A stretch of DNA of 64,000 bases, taken from positions 26,497 to 90,496 of the forward strand of contig JAOULW010000006.1 in the NCBI GenBank assembly GCA_029881805.1. The letters run 5' to 3'. This document shows positions 26,746 to 35,670 of this stretch, piece after piece. Below the pieces are notes generated by a model that made no database searches, was not told the DNA's origin, and saw nothing but the letters and a program-made list of their open reading frames with translations. Origin of the DNA: Candidatus Bathyarchaeota archaeon (lineage in GTDB: Archaea; Thermoproteota; Bathyarchaeia; Bathyarchaeales; Bathycorpusculaceae). The position numbers and the translations under genes were made by a program. Within the stretch, counting starts at the first letter, position 1, and the number at the start of each line of letters is the position of its first letter.

Positions 26746-26877
26746 CTAATACAGATAAATTTATTCACATAGAATTTGAACAGAAATCCAATCTAAATAC
26801 TAGAATGGCTGGATGTTTCATAGACTAGAGAAGCAACAATGCACGAGGCTGCAAGACAGAAGGCTAAGTAACAGCAA

Positions 26878-27363
26878 TCATGGTGAATTTTCCTTCAATT
26901 GTTTGATGATTCTGCAGATTTTTGCGGGGTCGTTTGAGGAAAATACGAACTCTCTTCCCTTTCGTGGTATTATCTTCACGGCATTGCCAAATGATGTTGT
27001 GTAAGCCCAAGAACCGTCTACACCGCATCTAATACCAACGCCGCCGTATCTCCCAAATGATGCTTTCGTTGGTTCGCATGATACTATATCTTCTAGAGGG
27101 ATTGATCTACGATTGAAAATGCCATAGCTGACAAGAAGGCTCTTACTATTGACCTCAATTTCTATGCCCCTATAATTCCAAAACAAGAGCAGCAATGACG
27201 CCGTCAGACCAGAAGGCAGGACAACCCAAAAGGGATTTTGAAAGGCAAAACCGTTCACGACAAGTGTCAGCAATATGACTAGAGCAAGCAGGCAAACAAG
27301 GCTCACAAGAATTTTCACGAATATCCCAGCAGAGACCCATTCCTCATAAATAAAGAATCTCAT
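26878..27363 (-). CDS. Two-helix membrane protein with PH-like C-terminal domain
   Basis: 161 residues. Two membrane helices (about 15-40 and 45-63), then a cytosolic beta-rich part beginning YRGIEIEVNSKSLLVSYGIFNRRSIPLEDI, in two pieces resembling bacterial PH-like (bPH/DUF304-type) domains, where a short helix follows an I-P-x-E-D-I turn. A C-terminal helix SNDPAKICRIIKQLKE completes the fold. No specific function can be assigned. Confidence 0.65.
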   Translation of the reverse strand: MRFFIYEEWVSAGIFVKILVSLVCLLALVILLTLVVNGFAFQNPFWVVLPSGLTASLLLLFWNYRGIEIEVNSKSLLVSYGIFNRRSIPLEDIVSCEPTKASFGRYGGVGIRCGVDGSWAYTTSFGNAVKIIPRKGREFVFSSNDPAKICRIIKQLKENSP

Positions 27364-27437
27364 AGCAATTATAGTAATTTAGACCGTTTTCAATTAATCT
27401 TTCGGATAGTGATAGGACTTGATCAAAGAGTATTTAG

Positions 27438-27513
27438 CGGGCCCGCTGGGATTTGAACCCAGGATCTCCGGCTCCGCAGGCCAGTGTCCTAATCCAGCCT
27501 AGACTACGGGCCC
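27438..27513 (-). tRNA. tRNA-Arg(GCG)
   Basis: Intronless, 76 nt with discriminator G and no encoded CCA. Acceptor GGGCCCG/CGGGCCC, anticodon stem CTGGC/GCCGG, loop CTGCGGA with anticodon GCG, T-arm CTGGGTTCAAATCCCAG. The acceptor and T-arm are identical to those of tRNA-Arg(CCG) at 16983. Confidence 0.95.
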
Positions 27514-27536
27514 ACAAAAACAGATTCTAGTCATAA

Positions 27537-29144
27537 TCATAAAAGGGTTTTTAATGCTCTTTCCAACGCATCAATCACATTTTGTTTGCCCATCGCTAGG
27601 ATATATGGACCCAGTCTTGGTCCTTGCGGCACACCAATAAGAATTGCGTAGATGGTTTTGAAGAAGGCCCCCGGTTGCACACCATGGCTCTTGGCAGTGT
27701 TAAATATAGCGTTTTGTATTCTTTCCGCTTCATTTTCGACTTTCAGAATCTCAATCAGCTCTATCATGGTCTCTTTTTCTTCATCACTTAGACTTATTTC
27801 CGTCTCTTTAATCTCTTCAAAGTCCCTTATCCAATTAAATGCATATCCAACGCGCTTCTTTAAGCCTTCATCAAGCGTCTGGTCTTTCTGCAGATAGCCA
27901 TAACTCTGAAGTTTTTCGACGATGAACTCTTCTTCGCGGCCCTTTGGCGCCATCTTAGCCAAAGAAGTCAACAGATTGTATGGCACGTGAAGGCTTGGGT
28001 TTGAGGGAGGCTTCAGAGCCCAGCAATACTCATATAAACCACGAAGCTTAGCCAGCTCTCTCCCATCCTTCAGCGTCTTTGTTCCGAAGTAAACGTCCTC
28101 TAAATAGTCCATCTCATTCATGTAGGAAGGAATGTCCGTAACATCCAAAGTGCGGGTCCCAACAAACCGCTTCAACATAAGCAAAAGCAACGATTGTGGA
28201 GAGCCATAGCTGAACCAAACTTGAGGGGTGAAAACGTTGCCAGCCGATTTTGAAATCTTCCTTCCACTCTTGTCTAGAAACATCTCATACTTCGCGTGCG
28301 AAGGAGGCTCATAACAAAGTATTTCACGACAAATCCTATCATTTATTCGGACAGAATCAGCAATATCCTTGCCATATGCTTCAAACCTAATATCAAGAGC
28401 CTTCCACCTAGCAGCAAATTCTCCCTTCCAAGTCAACTTGCCCTCGCCTTTAGTCACGTCAGTCTCACCTTTGAAGCCGCATCCTTCAATCCATCTGCCC
28501 TTAATCTCCATGCCTTCACAAACATAGAGAACCTTATTCTCTTTAGAAAGAAACTCTAGTGCTTTAGTTGTGTATACGCGTCCACAGTTTTCGCATATCG
28601 AAAAGTACGGCAGAACCTCCGTATATCGTTCCTGTCCCACCTCTTCCTTAACTATTTCGCCAACTCTCTTTGCATTCAAGAGGAGTGCCCGAATTTCCTC
28701 GTTCAGCATTCCTCTTTCATACACATCTCTTGCAGACATGTACTGATACTTTATTCCGCATTTGTCTAAAGCCTCAAGCAACAGTGAACTCATATGCTTG
28801 CCGTAACTTTCATGACATCCAAAAGGGTCTGGAATACTCGAAACAGGAAAACCCAAATACTTCTCTAGCGACTTTGGCAACCCAGCAGGAACTTTGCGTA
28901 ATCCGTCCTTGTCATCACAGAATGCAATCAATTCTGAATTGTAACCTTGCTCCATCAAAGCCAACGTGACTGCATATGAGCGGGCAGCATCACCTAAACT
29001 CCCAATGTGAGGGAAACCAGAAGCCCCTAGACCCATCTCGGTTCTTATCAAATCTAAGCTTCTGCCCAGCTTCCGCTCCCTTCCAACCATCTTTGCAGCC
29101 ATCTTGTCATACCACGTACCTCGACCAATTGTTTTATCAGTCAT
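27537..29144 (-). CDS. lysS: Lysyl-tRNA synthetase, class I
   Basis: Class I-type LysRS typical of archaea, unrelated to the bacterial class II enzyme. The HIGH equivalent is SGFPHIGSLGD and the KMSKS equivalent is GRKISKSAGN; a zinc-ribbon-like insertion with CENCGRVY and YVCEGMEIKG lies between. Length about 535 is normal. The start is ATG 29144 (MTDKTIGRGTWYDKMA); the longest frame adds 14 residues. It lies downstream of the SPFH operon on the same strand and next to tRNA-Arg(GCG). Confidence 0.95.
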   Translation of the reverse strand: MTDKTIGRGTWYDKMAAKMVGRERKLGRSLDLIRTEMGLGASGFPHIGSLGDAARSYAVTLALMEQGYNSELIAFCDDKDGLRKVPAGLPKSLEKYLGFPVSSIPDPFGCHESYGKHMSSLLLEALDKCGIKYQYMSARDVYERGMLNEEIRALLLNAKRVGEIVKEEVGQERYTEVLPYFSICENCGRVYTTKALEFLSKENKVLYVCEGMEIKGRWIEGCGFKGETDVTKGEGKLTWKGEFAARWKALDIRFEAYGKDIADSVRINDRICREILCYEPPSHAKYEMFLDKSGRKISKSAGNVFTPQVWFSYGSPQSLLLLMLKRFVGTRTLDVTDIPSYMNEMDYLEDVYFGTKTLKDGRELAKLRGLYEYCWALKPPSNPSLHVPYNLLTSLAKMAPKGREEEFIVEKLQSYGYLQKDQTLDEGLKKRVGYAFNWIRDFEEIKETEISLSDEEKETMIELIEILKVENEAERIQNAIFNTAKSHGVQPGAFFKTIYAILIGVPQGPRLGPYILAMGKQNVIDALERALKTLL

Positions 29145-29207
29145 ACCATGTCTAACCTCCCCAACATTAAACAAGACACAAAACAAAAAAGGTTTTTAAA
29201 TTGAAGC

Positions 29208-29555
29208 CTATTTCCGTTTTAGCGCTGCTGCGATGGCTAAAGCTGCTAGCACAAGCAGTATTACTGCTAGCGCATAGAGCGAGTTAGACGTATACGCATA
29301 CAAGAACCATGAACCGCCCAGCGCCACCATCAACAGACCCCATGCAAACGTGCTGAACGGCCCACGTTCATACTTCTGTGGATTTGAAGCTCTGATTCCA
29401 GACAAACCTATAGTCCAACAGCCAGAAAGTAAAAGGATCAATGGCGCAATCAAAGTCCAGTCAATCAGATTTATTGCGCATACTATTATGCTAATCACAA
29501 TTATTATTAGAAAAACACCAAAGGAAAGCAATCCCAGTTTCTCGCCCACAGCCAT
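29208..29555 (-). CDS. Four-helix small membrane protein
   Basis: 115 residues with four hydrophobic helices (about 9-28, 33-50, 67-87, 92-110) and a basic end (AALKRK). Unrecognised family. It begins 13 bases after the stop of the SPFH/zinc-ribbon gene, so it is probably the last member of that operon and may be a membrane partner of the SPFH protein. Confidence 0.7.
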   Translation of the reverse strand: MAVGEKLGLLSFGVFLIIIVISIIVCAINLIDWTLIAPLILLLSGCWTIGLSGIRASNPQKYERGPFSTFAWGLLMVALGGSWFLYAYTSNSLYALAVILLVLAALAIAAALKRK

Positions 29556-29567
29556 CCTACGCGCACC

Positions 29568-30536
29568 TTACTGGATTTTCTCTCCGCATTCGGGACAGAA
29601 CTTCGAAGTAGAAGGTACCGGATGACCGCATTTCGGGCATTTAGTGGTCCCCGCCGCTGGTGGTGTAAGTTGCGCTCCACATTCTGCGCAGAACTTTGAC
29701 GTTGCAGGAACCTTCGCATTGCATTTTGGACAAATCACCAAAGCTGCTGCAGGCGCCTGCGCCGGACCAGTAGGCGTCATTACCTGAGGTATAAGCACCA
29801 TGCCAGTTCCCAAACCTGCTCCAGACGATTTTCCAAGCTCTTCGGCAGCCTTCTTCACAGTCTCCATACGCAACACTTCTTCCGGTGCGGCCCTCCCAGT
29901 TCGAAGCCAGAAAAGCCGTTCGCGATATTCTGGCGTGGTGTCTATCCCTTCAAAGCGTAAGTCTGTCAATTCTAAGCCTAGCCGTTTAAAGTAGTCTATG
30001 AGAGCATTTTTTACGATCATCGAAGTTTCATCAAGCCTCGTGAAGACAGTAATCAGATCGTAGTGTGAAAGCTCATCGATCATCTTTTCGTTCAAAAAGC
30101 CTCGGAGAAAATCGTTAACGTTCCCGGTCGCGTAAGCATTTTGCCCCCCGACAACTTCATTCACAAACAACTGTGGGTTTTCAATCTTGAACCAAAATGA
30201 GCCATGAACCTGAAGGGGGGCAAGCTCTGTAGTTTGAGCGCGTGTTCCATACTTCCCAGCAAAAACCTTTGAGGAAACGAAGATCACTGTTGCCTTGAAA
30301 GGCTTTTCTCCGAAACCGGTAATTCGTGTAAGCAGCCCAGTTACCAAAGGAAGATTGAGCGTTGTTAATGTGTGTCTTCCAGGACCGAAAACGTCGTATG
30401 CTTTGCCATCTCTGAAAAACACTGCAGTTTCGTATTCATGCACTATTAGCTGGGCGCCCCAAGTGATTTCCTCATTGGGATACCGCCATACAATGTCTTC
30501 TGCGCCCGGGTTTTTCCACTCTATGACTTGCGGCAT
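29568..30536 (-). CDS. SPFH-domain protein with two C-terminal zinc ribbons
   Basis: 322 residues. An SPFH/band-7-like domain of the YdjI 'virion core protein-like' type fills about 1-220 (EYETAVFFRDGKAYDVFGPG, FGEKPFKATVIFVSSKVF, GSFWFKIENPQLFVNEVVGG). A short linker rich in Gly, Ala and Pro follows. Two double-Cys zinc ribbons end the protein: CPKCNAKV...CAECGAQL and CPKCGHPV...CPECGEKI. No membrane helix is seen, so it probably assembles peripherally. It sits in a compact operon with a coiled-coil protein, another zinc-ribbon protein and a small membrane protein, which suggests a membrane-associated scaffold (inference). Confidence 0.85.
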   Translation of the reverse strand: MPQVIEWKNPGAEDIVWRYPNEEITWGAQLIVHEYETAVFFRDGKAYDVFGPGRHTLTTLNLPLVTGLLTRITGFGEKPFKATVIFVSSKVFAGKYGTRAQTTELAPLQVHGSFWFKIENPQLFVNEVVGGQNAYATGNVNDFLRGFLNEKMIDELSHYDLITVFTRLDETSMIVKNALIDYFKRLGLELTDLRFEGIDTTPEYRERLFWLRTGRAAPEEVLRMETVKKAAEELGKSSGAGLGTGMVLIPQVMTPTGPAQAPAAALVICPKCNAKVPATSKFCAECGAQLTPPAAGTTKCPKCGHPVPSTSKFCPECGEKIQ

Positions 30537-30537
30537 T

Positions 30538-31074
30538 TCAACTCACTCCTAATATTACTTCTCCTCTCTTATCAAAGGTTTCCTCGAGAGCCTCTAAAGT
30601 CTCAGTTAAATGTTGGATTCGGTCTTTCGCCTTTTTGATGTCTTGCTTCATAACCTCAGCTTTAAACGTGTTAACTTCGCTGGCTAGGTTTTCAACATCA
30701 TCAACTAGCTGGTTGTCAAAATTAATCATTTCATCAAGGTTTTCCTCTTTTACTTTCACTATGTTGAAGAAGCCGGTATAACCATATGATGCATGATTCA
30801 CTTTTTCAGCTATGCGGTCAACTTTTGCTACGAGCCGATCCATGTTCGTCAAGACTTCGAACAATCTGCGGTCTGACAGCTCTTGGAAAACATCTTTGAG
30901 GTCACTTTTTGCTTCTGAAAGTTTTCTGTATAAATGGTTTCGAATAAGCTTGTCTGATTCTCTACGAAGTTCTTTCTCTTTATAACCGCGGAAACCCGGA
31001 ATCTCTGCGAGGATTCGCTCAGAGAAGCGCATCTGCTTTTTCGCTTTCTCATAAAAATCTTTTTTCTCGCTCAA
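30538..31074 (-). CDS. Helical coiled-coil protein of the SPFH operon
   Basis: 178 residues, almost entirely helical, with heptad-like stretches at about 50-90 and 125-170 (LVDDVENLASEVNTFKAEV, IQHLTETLEALEETF). A central NHASYGYTGFFNIVKVKEE segment breaks the helix. TTG start. Its stop is 1 base before the SPFH start, so translation is probably coupled. Similar helical proteins accompany zinc-ribbon SPFH proteins in bacteria as far as I recall; no catalytic motif is present. Confidence 0.75.
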   Translation of the reverse strand: MSEKKDFYEKAKKQMRFSERILAEIPGFRGYKEKELRRESDKLIRNHLYRKLSEAKSDLKDVFQELSDRRLFEVLTNMDRLVAKVDRIAEKVNHASYGYTGFFNIVKVKEENLDEMINFDNQLVDDVENLASEVNTFKAEVMKQDIKKAKDRIQHLTETLEALEETFDKRGEVILGVS

Positions 31075-31137
31075 AAGCTATTCCTCATGTCTATTTTCCG
31101 TTTTTATAAATGCAATTCAGTTGCTTTTAAAGTTTCG

Positions 31138-31890
31138 TCAGAACATTCCAAACCCTGCTGACGGAATGTCACCTTTTATGGTTGTTCCGGTGGCACCATC
31201 CATTAGCAGTTGGTAAGTCTTTCCTTTGTACCCGTATTTTACAAACCATATAGGAGCATGCAAATAAACTACTTGTTTTATATCCATTTCATTTTTCATT
31301 TCAACTATTTTGTCAACATCTTGCTGGACTAAATAACGATGATGCTCCTCGATTTGCTGCTTCGCAAGTTCCACAGTCTGATTCCTGTCAATTTCGCTAT
31401 TCAAGACCTTCGCAAAGGCTTCTATCTTTCTGAAGTCATAGGGAATTTTTCCTTTTAATGGAACATCATATTCCCTTGTTGGAAACTCCGAAGCTTTCCT
31501 CGCCAGGACAAGCCAATCATACTTTTTTTCGATTTTTCCTTCCTTAACAACAGGCGGTGCTATACGTTCGAATATTCCCTTATAATTACTCCTCACTTCT
31601 ATTGACACAATCCAAAAAGGCAAGTAAATCAAAGTTTTTTCTTCAACTCTTGATTTCTTGGCAAGATCTGAAGGCTTAAGAAAACCTGCAAGCATCCAAT
31701 TTTTGATGGGTTCGTCAATTTGTGCTGGGTCGTATCTGTTCAATAACATGGAGTGTTCGAATGTGAACGCTTTTCCGGTTTCTATAACGGTTGTGTAGCC
31801 GCAGTATTTGCATGTTGCTACTATTTCGCCAGGCTTAAAATCTATCGGTGCCCCGCAATTGGAACATCTTATTTCTTGAACTATTGACAT
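31138..31890 (-). CDS. Zinc-ribbon protein of the SPFH operon
   Basis: 250 residues. An N-terminal zinc ribbon (CSNCGAPI, then CKYCGYTT; about 9-32) is followed by beta-rich regions: YLPFWIVSIEVRSNYKG and HAPIWFVKYGYKGKTYQLL, two similar half-repeats with the pattern P-F/I-W-x-V and Y-K-G, plus a helical connector. The repeat suggests an internally duplicated PepSY-like or similar fold. No membrane helix. It starts 4 bases after the FAD dehydrogenase stop and precedes the coiled-coil gene by 63 bases. Confidence 0.75.
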   Translation of the reverse strand: MSIVQEIRCSNCGAPIDFKPGEIVATCKYCGYTTVIETGKAFTFEHSMLLNRYDPAQIDEPIKNWMLAGFLKPSDLAKKSRVEEKTLIYLPFWIVSIEVRSNYKGIFERIAPPVVKEGKIEKKYDWLVLARKASEFPTREYDVPLKGKIPYDFRKIEAFAKVLNSEIDRNQTVELAKQQIEEHHRYLVQQDVDKIVEMKNEMDIKQVVYLHAPIWFVKYGYKGKTYQLLMDGATGTTIKGDIPSAGFGMF

Positions 31891-31894
31891 CGGG

Positions 31895-33277
31895 CTACTC
31901 CTTTGGCTTCTCTCTCCTCGTTATTTCCCTTGCCACAATGACCCCAGATGCCGAAGCTTGAACCAGCCCTCTTGTAACGCCAGCTCCGTCACCGATGGTA
32001 AACAAGTTCTTAATTTTTGTTTCCAAGCCATTGCTCAGTTGAAGTCTCGATGAGTAGAACTTTACTTCTATGCCATAAAGAAGAGTGTCCCTCGAATGAA
32101 TGCCCGGCGCGATTTTATCCAATGCTTGGAGCATTTCTCTTATATCGGCTAAATAGCGATATGGTAAAACGAAGCTCAAATCACCTGGCGTAGCATTTTT
32201 CAGCGTTGGAATTACCACGCTTCGAGCAATCCTCTCAAGCGTTGACCTTCGTCCAGATTCTAGATCACCTAAACGCTGAATTATTACTCCTCCGCTGAGA
32301 AGATTTGAGAGTCTGGCAACATATTTGCCGTAAGCTATCGGCTCCTTGAACGGTTCAGTGAAGGACGTACTAACCAAAACGGCAAAGTTCGTATTCTCTG
32401 TCTTCCTCTCAGCGTAGCTTTGACCGTTAACAGTCAAAACCCCATCATAGGACTCTGTTATTACCTCACCGTAGGGCGCAACGCAAAAAGTGCGCATTTG
32501 ATCATCAAAAGACTTTGAATAGTAAATGAGTTTTGGTTCGTAAAGAACGTTTGTCAATTCTTCCATAACAGAGGCTAAAACCTCGACCCTTATTCCAACA
32601 TCAACTGGGTTATTGAGCGTTTTTAGACCTAAGGCTTGTGCTTCTGATTGAAGCCATTCAGCTCCGCTTCTCCCCGGCGCAACAATAACGTATTTACTTA
32701 AGAATTTCTCACCGTTTACAGTTGCAACGCCTTCAACAGTGTTATTCTTGACTATGAGCCCTTTAACGTCGGTTTTTGGTCTAATTTCAGCCTTGTCATT
32801 CAGTTCTTGGCGCATTTTCCGAAGAGTTTCAGCACATCTCTCTGTTCCCATGTGACGAATTTTTTGGCGAACAAGTTTCAGACCAGCTAAGGATGCCTTT
32901 CGTTCAATTTGCTCTACCTTTTCGACGTCTCCTCCATAAACATGGTTAGTTGCGCCAAATTTCAAATAGACATCATCAACATATTTCACAAGGCTCTCAA
33001 GCTCACTCGTTGAAACGTATTGACTAAGCCAACCGCCCACTTCAGTAGACAATGTAAGTTTCCCATCGCTGAAGGCTCCCGCACCGCCCCACCCAGACAA
33101 AAGTGAACATGGATCGCAGTGAACACACTCGAATCCCCGGCTTGCAGGACATTTTCGCTGATTTATGTCTTGTCCCCTGTCCAACATAAGAACGCTCAAA
33201 CCGGTCTTTTCTGTTAGTTCGAGGGCTGAGAATATCCCTGCTGGACCAGCTCCAACGATTATTACGTCGTACTTCAA
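31895..33277 (-). CDS. FAD-dependent dehydrogenase (COG2509-like)
   Basis: About 460 residues with an N-terminal dinucleotide-binding motif YDVIIVGAGPAGIFSALEL and a second FAD contact near the end, LFTIGDGAGVTRGLVQASAS. A cysteine cluster ECVHCDPCSLLSGWGGAGAF follows the first domain and is characteristic of this family of uncharacterised dehydrogenases. I favour the TTG at 33277 (LKYDVIIVG) because a TATA-like TAAAAATATATG at 33321-33332 lies too close to the TTG at 33316. Substrate unknown. It is the head of the run leading into the zinc-ribbon/SPFH genes. Confidence 0.85.
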   Translation of the reverse strand: MKYDVIIVGAGPAGIFSALELTEKTGLSVLMLDRGQDINQRKCPASRGFECVHCDPCSLLSGWGGAGAFSDGKLTLSTEVGGWLSQYVSTSELESLVKYVDDVYLKFGATNHVYGGDVEKVEQIERKASLAGLKLVRQKIRHMGTERCAETLRKMRQELNDKAEIRPKTDVKGLIVKNNTVEGVATVNGEKFLSKYVIVAPGRSGAEWLQSEAQALGLKTLNNPVDVGIRVEVLASVMEELTNVLYEPKLIYYSKSFDDQMRTFCVAPYGEVITESYDGVLTVNGQSYAERKTENTNFAVLVSTSFTEPFKEPIAYGKYVARLSNLLSGGVIIQRLGDLESGRRSTLERIARSVVIPTLKNATPGDLSFVLPYRYLADIREMLQALDKIAPGIHSRDTLLYGIEVKFYSSRLQLSNGLETKIKNLFTIGDGAGVTRGLVQASASGVIVAREITRREKPKE

Positions 33278-33378
33278 AGGATATATTCCCCTGAAACCCA
33301 AAACTACATGTAACAACTAGCATATATTTTTAGCGAGCAAATTAGTGTGGAAATTTGTTTTAGTCTTCAGAAAAGCGT

Positions 33379-33717
33379 TCACTTATGTAAAGGTACTAGA
33401 CATAGAAACCTTACAGTTCTTTCCCCTTTGTTCTTAAGCTGGTGCTTCTCGTTTGGAAGAATAAAAACAACATCGCCGGCCTTAAACTTCTTTTCTCCTT
33501 CCTCGCTAGCCACAAATCCTTCGCCTTCCAAGATGAAGACTTCATGCTCCCAAGGGTGACTGTGAAAGGGGCTATGTCCTTTTGGTTCCATTTCAAAAAG
33601 TCTCATCGCAAAGTTGGGGGCACCCATCTCCTTCGTTATAAGCCACCGCACTTTCAGATTTGAGGCTCCTTCTTCCGCGTTCTTTGCATCAATATCTTGA
33701 TGAGGGAATATTTTCAT
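33379..33717 (-). CDS. Cupin-domain protein
   Basis: 112-residue single-domain cupin. Motif 1 is HSHPWEHEVFILEGEG with two His and a Glu for metal binding, and motif 2 is GDVVFILPNEKHQLKN with the third His. A possible metal-dependent isomerase, dioxygenase or sensor; the family is too broad to say. Single gene with an AGGAGG-like site upstream of its ATG. Confidence 0.88.
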   Translation of the reverse strand: MKIFPHQDIDAKNAEEGASNLKVRWLITKEMGAPNFAMRLFEMEPKGHSPFHSHPWEHEVFILEGEGFVASEEGEKKFKAGDVVFILPNEKHQLKNKGERTVRFLCLVPLHK

Positions 33718-33747
33718 TTAATACGCCTCCTACATGGAGAACATAAG

Positions 33748-34026
33748 CTAGTCTTTTATTGCTTCCAAGAGGCTCATTACGTTCCATAGTTTTACTCTTG
33801 TGTAAGGTGGCATGTTTGGATCCTGTAAAATCTCGTCCAAGATTGATATTGCATTTGAGGCTCTAACGGCTGGTGTGTACTCGTTTGTCTGTAAGACACC
33901 TATGGAGTCTTTCGCAGCTCGTCTAATGTTTCTTGGTGTGGTGTTATCTTCAGAAACTACGCCAAGTACACTAACTGCTTGCCCTATTCTCTCCTCATAC
34001 TCCTCCAATTTCTTTTTCCTAACCAT
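33748..34026 (-). CDS. UPF0147 family protein
   Basis: About 92 residues from ATG 34026, an all-helical archaeal family with the typical blocks TTPRNIRRAAKDSIGVL, PAVRASNAISILDEIL and DPNMPPYTRVKLWNVMSLLE. Function unknown. The longest frame begins 48 bases earlier but would start upstream of a TATA-like TATATAAC near 34057-34064, so the shorter start is better. Divergent from the zinc-finger gene at 34101. Confidence 0.85.
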   Translation of the reverse strand: MVRKKKLEEYEERIGQAVSVLGVVSEDNTTPRNIRRAAKDSIGVLQTNEYTPAVRASNAISILDEILQDPNMPPYTRVKLWNVMSLLEAIKD

Positions 34027-34100
34027 ATTTGCCACCCGCAAGTAATCTCGTAATCTTGTTATATAGGTTTTCATACCTATTTACTTTGGGGTTTTAAAAC

Positions 34101-34463
34101 TTGTCACGAAAAGAGGATGATAAACACATTAAGCGAATGGCTGACCTGCTACGCCAAGGTTCGACCCTGACAGACTTATCTTGCCCTGCATGCGCATCTC
34201 CACTTTTCAAGTTAAAAGATGGAATGCTCTGGTGTGCGAAATGCGAAAAGAAAGTTTTAGTGGTAAAAGAAGGGGAAGAACCGACGAAAATAACAAGCTT
34301 TATGGCTCTGGAAAACCTTGAAGCAACGCTCTTGACCAAAGTGCAAGAGATACAAAATAGAATCCAGGGCACACAAAACATTGAAGAGCTGCAAAAACTG
34401 AGCACAGTACTCTCAGAACTGCTAGAAAACCTTGAAAAAGTAAGAAAAATCAAAAGAGCTTAG
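34101..34463 (+). CDS. Autoantigen p27 (SSSCA1/COG1645)-like zinc-finger protein
   Basis: 120 residues. N-terminal helix HIKRMADLLRQGSTLTD, a zinc ribbon CPACASPLF...CAKCEKKV, and a C-terminal coiled coil (LTKVQEIQNRIQGTQ and LSTVLSELLENLEKV). This matches the archaeal and eukaryotic Sjogren autoantigen p27 family. Cytosolic, with likely protein or RNA contacts; function unknown in archaea. The start is TTG 34101, or ATG 34137 inside the first helix. Confidence 0.82.
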   Translation: MSRKEDDKHIKRMADLLRQGSTLTDLSCPACASPLFKLKDGMLWCAKCEKKVLVVKEGEEPTKITSFMALENLEATLLTKVQEIQNRIQGTQNIEELQKLSTVLSELLENLEKVRKIKRA

Positions 34464-34477
34464 CTGGAGACTTTCGA

Positions 34478-34987
34478 ATGCTCGGTCTCTACGAAAACTT
34501 CCCAAAAAACCCTCACAGAACTGTACATTTTGACACTTTAATTTCAAGCAAGAGACTTCAAGATGTATTGATACAAATATTTTATCATCTGATCAGTCAA
34601 AGCTTAGACATAGAAGAGGTCGCAAATCCATCAATACCACGATGCACCGTTTTTTTCGAGTTTGGAATAGGTGAAGTTAACAACTTCAACTTCATAGACC
34701 ATAAAGAAAAAGATAGAGTACTAAAGACGATACAGAAAAAATCCTTCCAAATCATGGATTTTCTCTGTTCAATTAGATATTATAAGATGCGTAACGGAAG
34801 GAAAACTCCATTAAGGTTCGATTATTACATGTTACGCTTTATTTTTGACAAAAACACAATGGATATACAAGTTTTCCATGAAAGAGGCCCAATGTACATA
34901 TCACCAGAAGATGTAATTAGGTTCATTGGTAATAGAATCAACGAGAAGTTTTCTAAGAGAATATTAAGGGCTTCGGAAGTCTATTAG
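34478..34987 (+). CDS. Conserved-looking archaeal protein of unknown function
   Basis: 169 residues, mixed alpha/beta, no signal or membrane segment. Blocks: PHRTVHFDTLISSKRLQDV, ILQ-type helices (QIFYHLISQSLDIEEV), CTVFFEFGIGEVNNFNF, LRFDYYMLRFIFDKNTMDI and a final helix. I do not recognise the family. It follows the zinc-finger gene by 14 bases and its stop overlaps that of the convergent tmk by 4 bases. Confidence 0.75.
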   Translation: MLGLYENFPKNPHRTVHFDTLISSKRLQDVLIQIFYHLISQSLDIEEVANPSIPRCTVFFEFGIGEVNNFNFIDHKEKDRVLKTIQKKSFQIMDFLCSIRYYKMRNGRKTPLRFDYYMLRFIFDKNTMDIQVFHERGPMYISPEDVIRFIGNRINEKFSKRILRASEVY

Positions 34988-35583
34988 CATGCTTTTTCCA
35001 GAAACCCAAGAACGACAGTCATGATTTCATCAGCAACTTCCTTCTTGGACTTGTTTCCATCCACGTTAACGAGCTCACCGTTTTCAACAAATCTTACATA
35101 GACTTCACGTACTTTACGTTGTGTCTTCAAATTTTCCATTACTGATTTTTTGCGCTTTAGCCTACCAATGACAATTTCAGGGTCCACATCGATGAAAATT
35201 GCCAGGTCGGGGTGCAACGCATGCTCATTTAGTTTCTGGATCCATTCCAGGTTAAGACCGGTCGCTCCCTGATAGGCTAAGGAAGAATATAGGTAACGAT
35301 CAGAAATCACAAGTTTTCCTCTTTTCACAGCCGGGAGAATCACATTTTCTACATGTTCAAACCGGTCTGCTGCAAATAGTAATGATTCAACGACGCTTGA
35401 GAGGCGTTTTTTGTTATGTAAACAGTATTTTTTGATGAATCTGCCAACTTTGCCGTTGCTGGGCTCAGCTGTATAGACAGCAGCATAGTTCTCCTTTAAT
35501 TTTCTAACAAGCAACCTAGCTTGTGTAGTTTTTCCGCAACCGTCCAGTCCCTCGACGCAGATGAAGAAGCCCTTCTTTTTCAT
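34984..35583 (-). CDS. tmk: Thymidylate kinase
   Basis: Phosphorylates dTMP to dTDP. P-loop FICVEGLDGCGKTTQARLL, the D-R-Y motif in LVISDRYLYSSLAYQGATG that binds the base, AEPSNGKVGRFIKK as the dTMP-binding region, and a basic lid GRLKRKKSVMENLK. Length 199 is normal. ATG start. The stop overlaps the convergent upstream gene by 4 bases. Confidence 0.94.
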   Translation of the reverse strand: MKKKGFFICVEGLDGCGKTTQARLLVRKLKENYAAVYTAEPSNGKVGRFIKKYCLHNKKRLSSVVESLLFAADRFEHVENVILPAVKRGKLVISDRYLYSSLAYQGATGLNLEWIQKLNEHALHPDLAIFIDVDPEIVIGRLKRKKSVMENLKTQRKVREVYVRFVENGELVNVDGNKSKKEVADEIMTVVLGFLEKAC

Positions 35584-35670
35584 CTTGCCATTCTCCGTGA
35601 GATCTTTGCATTAGAGATTATAAGAGTAACATGCATTAATAATTGTTTGATAAGCGCGGAGAAGTTGCTG

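Noticed and set aside
35521..35670. Longer start of the HD-domain gene overlapping tmk
   Set aside because: The added 50 codons are antisense to tmk and lack family sequence; ATG 35671 gives the standard N-terminus.
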